From Anagrus nilaparvatae (Eukaryota; Arthropoda; Insecta; Hymenoptera; Mymaridae): DNA of 64,000 nt. Numbering within the stretch: the first letter of the stretch is position 1; each line of letters starts with the position of its first letter. Below, one piece after another: positions 59,715 through 64,000 of the stretch. The stretch is from NCBI GenBank assembly GCA_022575985.1, contig JAKSXM010000014.1:15190001-15254000 (forward strand). Direction: 5' to 3'. The position numbers and the translations under genes were made by a program. The notes under the pieces are model-generated. The model was not told the origin of the DNA. It made no database searches and saw nothing but the letters and a program-made list of their open reading frames with translations.

Positions 59715-62335
59715 GTGAGTTCTCCTGGTTATATTTTCTTTATTTTTTCTCTGAGCCACCTGAAATATTTAAATCACAAATGATCAAAATTTAGTTAAAA
59801 ATTCCTACGAATTTAGACACGATAAAAAAATTTATAGCGAAGATAACTAACATAAGAAATTACCGATTTCGCTAATGTTGAAATAAATGACTCAATTTTT
59901 TTTTTTTGCGGAAAATAATTTCAAGTTACAATAGCTTGATATTTTTCTTTTTTTAACATATGAAAATAAAATATCACAATTATTTTTTTTATTATTGAAG
60001 GAGTAAAATGCTTTCAAAATAATTGTTGGAGGCTAATTCATCTCTAAAAGTGGTTTCCATGATTTCGAACTGAGGGACATTGCTTACGGGAAGCAATCAA
60101 CTGCAACATAATATTGATTTATAAATAACATGATTTTATATGTAAAAGGACGTAGTTTTTATAAAATAAACAATAAATTCGTCCTGCCCATGCATAAGAG
60201 TGACTTTATCGCAAGCTGTTAAATAAATATTATAATTTTAAAGTAAAAAAAATAAAAAAATTTGCTTAAAGTATGTCAGCCAGATTAATCTAGTTTTATT
60301 TTCCAATCATATATTTACGAGTTCCCGCATTCAGTAAACTATATTTGAAAATATATTTTCATATAAATTCTCAAACGTTTTACTTGTTTGAATAATCTGA
60401 TTTAACATGCAAAAAAAAGTTAGAAAAAAACGTGCCATTTTAAAGTTTTTTTAGGTTAAAGTTTTTTTAGGTTAAAATTTTGTAAAAAATTGAAAGTAAT
60501 AAAAAACTTATGAATTATTTAGTTTTTTGGTCGTTTTGGTGTATAAACTTTCAGAAAGGTCAACAAAGGGAAGTATTATCAAAAACTAGCCTTTTTACAT
60601 GATTTTTTAGCTAAAAATTAAAATGGGCCAACTTATATTTCTGAAATTTATTCAGAAAATTCACTCGGGGGTTTTTGAGGTTACTAATTGATATGATACC
60701 AAAAAATCATTAAATTTTATACAGTAAAAAGAAAACTAAAATTTTAGTTATGTTTCTAATTTTTCCGACTTTATTCGAGTGAGTTTTTAGGAATTTCCCT
60801 CTGCTCGCAGATATCATAAAAGAATAGGAAAGCCCATGGAGAGAAATTTTACTGAACGACCATCCACCCCCACTGAGGTTATTATGAAGGAGGAAACAGC
60901 TGTTTCGATTTTCTTAGCCAAAACTTTAAGGAATTTTAATGAACGTTGGATATTTTTTTAATTTTAGCGACAGGTTGGGTGAATGTTGCCCGTTTTATTT
61001 CTGAGATAAAACTTTTGTTTATAATATCCATCCACTTTAAAAAATAAAGAACTATTCTATTCTTTTCTATTCTATAAATAAATTCACTATTTTAAATTTA
61101 TTTAATGTAACAGTCAATTCTTAAAATTGACTTAATTTCATGTTTTGTAAAAATATAGCAATTTAATTTTAAGTATCAGCATCCTTAGGGATGAATGATG
61201 TATAATATCCACCAATAAATTAGAAAATTATTACTATTTCTCCCTTCAACAAGACCTAGTTTTCTTTGTTCTTTTATTTTTACACGGTTATACAAATTAT
61301 TGAATAATAAACTTAATTTTCAGTATTTTTTGGTAATAAATTTAATAAAACAATGCACTTTTCCACTTGAAAAAATGAAAAGAATAAGGAAAAAAATATT
61401 TAAAAAAAAAATAACCAAGATAAAATTTAAAAATTTTCATAAAGATAGGGATAATTCTAAGGTGATTCTAATGTATAGGAAAATTATTTCTGATAGATTT
61501 TACTCTACATTTTCCTTAAAAAATGGGTTTGAAGGCTTAACTATGCAAATTATATGCATTCCATAAACAGTAATCCGCAATTGATAAATCAGTAGTATAA
61601 GTCAATGTTTGGTCCGCCGATCCTTATTGCATACAAATTCAATTGACAGTCGAGTTTAAATACTACATCTATAATTGCAAGCTTTATATAAGTCTAAAAA
61701 TGCTAGAAAAACTTGGCCATTTTCTTGAGCCTAGTGAATAATGTAGGAGAAAAATCTGTAAGTTATTTGCGTAGTGTTTGTTAATAACTCAGAAAAATAT
61801 GCAACAAGTTTAGTGTAATTTCATTGAAGGGATTTTTGAAAAGTACATTAAACTTATACAAGCATTCTTTATGCCAATTGTAAAACTGATGGAGAAATCC
61901 ATTCTTAAAAATAATGATAAAGCTAGTTTTTTATTATAGTCTTTTTATGTATTCATTGTCAAAGCAATATAAAACATTTGAGAAGTAACAGGTGGAATTT
62001 TCGTGATAACGCATATATAAAATCGTACTGGAAAATCTACTATATTACCGAAATATATCATCAAACTAAACAAATTACTTGAAATAAATACAGTTCGAGT
62101 AAATTGAATAGCGCCAAGAACAAAAAGAAAATTAATTTCAATCCTATTTTATAGTAATAAACTTTGAAAAATCACTCTATTATGCGTGTTTATAAATTGG
62201 AATTCATTATATTTGTAAAGAGTCTTTTGATCCTTTGTGTTTTAAACGAAAACTAAAAAAATACATTGAAGTATAGCTTCAGAAAACATAAAAATTTAAT
62301 TAGATTGTAAAATAAAAATTATTTCCTTTTTTAAG
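59715..62335. other. Intron of the muscle-type gene
   Basis: Donor GTGAGT, acceptor TTTAAG, phase 2. AT-rich; an 88-codon open frame at 61300-61566 is Lys/Ile/Phe-rich as expected from composition alone. Nothing else recognised. Confidence 0.7.
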
Positions 62336-62628
62336 AGATTACCAAGAAGAAATCAATATCGAGCGTCTTCGCAGTGACGATTACGTACGTCGCATATTGA
62401 ATGCGAAAAATACACGCAAAGAATTTGAAGATTTGCCATGGTACACAACTCCAGAATGCCGACATATTGGTGATGGTAATTTGGCTTGCGTCAAATATGT
62501 TGGTGGACGTCCTCATTCTCGCCGTCGTCCGTACTACACTGTCAATGATTTGAAATGTGGTGACGTTCAAACTGATGTAAATTTTCTCAGCTTTTATTCG
62601 AAAAATAGAAGAGCTGCCGACGATGCAT
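62336..62628 (+). CDS. Myofilin-like muscle gene, long-isoform exon 4
   Basis: Acceptor TTTAAG, phase 2 entry (split Arg), phase 1 exit before GTAAGT. It encodes about 98 residues: DYQEEINIERLRSDDYVRRI, FEDLPWYTTPECRHIGDGNL, ACVKYVGGRPHSRRRPYYTV, NDLKCGDVQTDVNFLSFYS. This is the least AT-rich and most gene-like part of the locus, and probably the conserved core of the protein. Three Cys are present. The LACVKYVGGRP..RRRPYYTVNDL stretch is what suggests an insect muscle filament protein to me. That is memory, not a search. Confidence 0.85.
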
Positions 62629-63015
62629 GTAAGTTAATCGAATTCAATTTTATGTAAACTTACGTAATCGTCATTAAAAAACCAAAAATTTATTCAAAGA
62701 AAAAAAAATTTTTTAAATTTTCTTTTATTTACTAGATTAGTTTGGTATTTTTATTTTTAGACTGCCTTTCTATTTGTGTATAATCTTATTTCTAATTTTC
62801 CATTTAATTTATTCGTGTATTTTTTTTTTTAAATATTAAATTTTTAAATGTTGTCAAAAAAATAATGATCTCAAACGCACGTGCGGATCTATTTTGAAAT
62901 ATTAATAACGTAAAGAAGAGCAAATTAAAAAAAAAAAAAAAAAAGAAAGAAAAAAAAAGGATGTAAGCTAAAGAGGGAGAATTCAACCTGAAGTTAAAAT
63001 TGATTTATTTTATAG
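62629..63015. other. Intron of the muscle-type gene
   Basis: Donor GTAAGT, acceptor TTATAG, phase 1. Contains A and T runs only. Confidence 0.8.
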
Positions 63016-63225
63016 CTGAACATAGTTTTCTTGAGAATTTAAAAGAAGAAAGTAGTAAAAAAAAAGAAAAAGAAAAAGAAAAAGAAAACAAACCGGTGAC
63101 AAAAGAGTCATCGGAAGATCCTGGCGATTATAAACTGTCAGAAGTATTCGTACCTCCTCGTGGCAAATATTATTATCTTGGTAAAAATTTACCAACAGTA
63201 GCACGTGTTTTTGCTCAAAGATCAG
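63016..63225 (+). CDS. Myofilin-like muscle gene, long-isoform exon 5
   Basis: Phase 1 at both ends. It begins SEHSFLENLKEESS, then a Lys/Glu run (KKKEKEKEKEN), then DYKLSEVFVPPRGKYYYLGK and NLPTVARVFAQRS. The KE-rich run is a charged linker; the VPPRGKYYYLGKNLPTVAR part looks conserved. If the intron is retained the frame ends at 63260, which would make a slightly longer local C terminus. The donor GTAAAA is weak. Confidence 0.8.
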
Positions 63226-63569
63226 GTAAAAAAAAATCCCTTGTAATTAACAGCGGTTGAATTCTCTGATTTTACCTTACTTTTTTTTCTTTTTTCTTTT
63301 TTGAATGGCACCAAAAACTAAATGACCGAACGACGTCATTTTGTGTGTTAACTTATTGACTATTTTTTTAATAATATATGACTACTTGTATGTTACCTAG
63401 TGACTATTTTAATTAAAAAAGAAAAATGTATGTATGGCATTCCAGTATCTAACAAAATTTAGCTAGGTAAAATAAAAGAAAAAAAATCTCCCTCAATTTT
63501 TTTATTTAAACGGTCATGTAATAAAAAAAGCATCAGAAGAACATCGGATTTTTAAATAAAACGTTTCAG

Positions 63570-63673
63570 ATAAGGGCTGGAGAGATCGCGTACCCGAGCT
63601 CTACGAGGACCCTACTAAAAAGGTTAAAATCGAACAAGAAGATGAGTCCCTACCTGAACTTTTAGAAGACTAA
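63570..63673 (+). CDS. Myofilin-like muscle gene, last exon
   Basis: Acceptor TTTCAG, phase 1 entry (split Asp). It reads DKGWRDRVPELYEDPTKKVK then IEQEDESLPELLED and a TAA stop, so the protein has an acidic C-terminal tail. Exon lengths sum to 996 bases, or 331 residues for the long isoform. Confidence 0.8.
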
Positions 63674-63884
63674 AGAAATTAATTTCTTAATCCTCACACA
63701 AAACTTTTATTCTTCATTCAAAAATTTTAAATACCGGCATTTTATTCCTTTTTTTTTTTTTATTAAATTTTAAACAAAAGTACCTTGAATAAGTTAAGCC
63801 TGAGATTTACAAAAATGTACAAATTTGTGATGTTATTTTAAAAAGAAATATGTTACAATTAAGACTTTAATTTATAAGTCAAAA

Positions 63885-63890
63885 AATAAA
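63885..63890 (+). promoter_or_regulatory. Candidate poly(A) signal of the long isoform
   Basis: AATAAA about 210 bases after the stop; a second AATAAA follows near 63916. Confidence 0.5.
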
Positions 63891-64000
63891 AAATCTTTTT
63901 AAATTCATGTATTTTAATAAATTCTAAAAAAAAATTATTTATGCACATATAAAATTCTGATTTTTTTTCTTTCTTTTAAATGAACATTTTATTCTTTAAA

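Noticed and set aside
61300..61566. 88-codon frame in the muscle-gene intron
   Set aside because: Lys/Ile/Phe/Asn-rich as random AT-rich sequence would be; does not splice in phase with neighbours.
44569..63673. Paramyosin short form as the identity of the muscle gene
   Set aside because: No heptad coiled-coil rod is encoded; the long isoform ends in an acidic tail. Myofilin-like remains the better guess but is not proven.

Overview
The window is AT-rich nuclear DNA of an insect. The evidence is spliced eukaryotic genes with GT-AG introns, a sidestep-type immunoglobulin receptor, an arthropod muscle-type gene, arthropod repeat classes (tRNA-derived SINEs, LINE reverse transcriptase remnants, many foldback/MITE elements) and very AT-rich introns with microsatellites. 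The species cannot be fixed from the sequence; an AT-rich holometabolous insect would fit.

Region 1-33 kb (+ strand): the 3' part of a sidestep-like cell-adhesion receptor. Ten coding exons (8933-33118) join in consistent splice phases to give 632 residues and a stop: second half of one Ig domain, three further Ig domains, a fibronectin-III-like domain, one transmembrane helix and a cytoplasmic tail. The signal peptide and first Ig domain lie left of the window. The introns are packed with mobile DNA: a three-armed nested foldback (5103-8265), two full-length SINEs with target-site duplications, one of them inside a TTAA-flanked DNA element, a higher-order 155-bp satellite (15.8-17.75 kb) interrupted by a HindIII-rich MITE, and several TA-flanked palindromic MITEs.

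Region 33-44.5 kb: intergenic. It holds decayed minus-strand retroelement coding remnants (34-36.7 kb) and a second three-armed foldback (36726-39240) built like the first.

Region 44.5-64 kb (+ strand): a muscle-type gene, best guess myofilin. Its 26-codon first exon (44569-44646) ends in phase 0 and can join either a terminal exon at 55355 (128-aa Ser/Thr/Gly/Tyr-rich isoform) or an exon at 59244 leading through four more exons to 63673 (331-aa isoform). A complete single-exon ORF of 139 aa (50233-50652) with its own leader and poly(A) signal sits inside the first long intron.

The points most worth following are the shared architecture of the two three-armed foldbacks, their position in or beside transcribed DNA (possible hairpin-RNA sources), the satellite with three-monomer periodicity inside an intron, and the alternative terminal exons of the muscle gene. 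All coordinates were read by eye; no alignment or database search was run.
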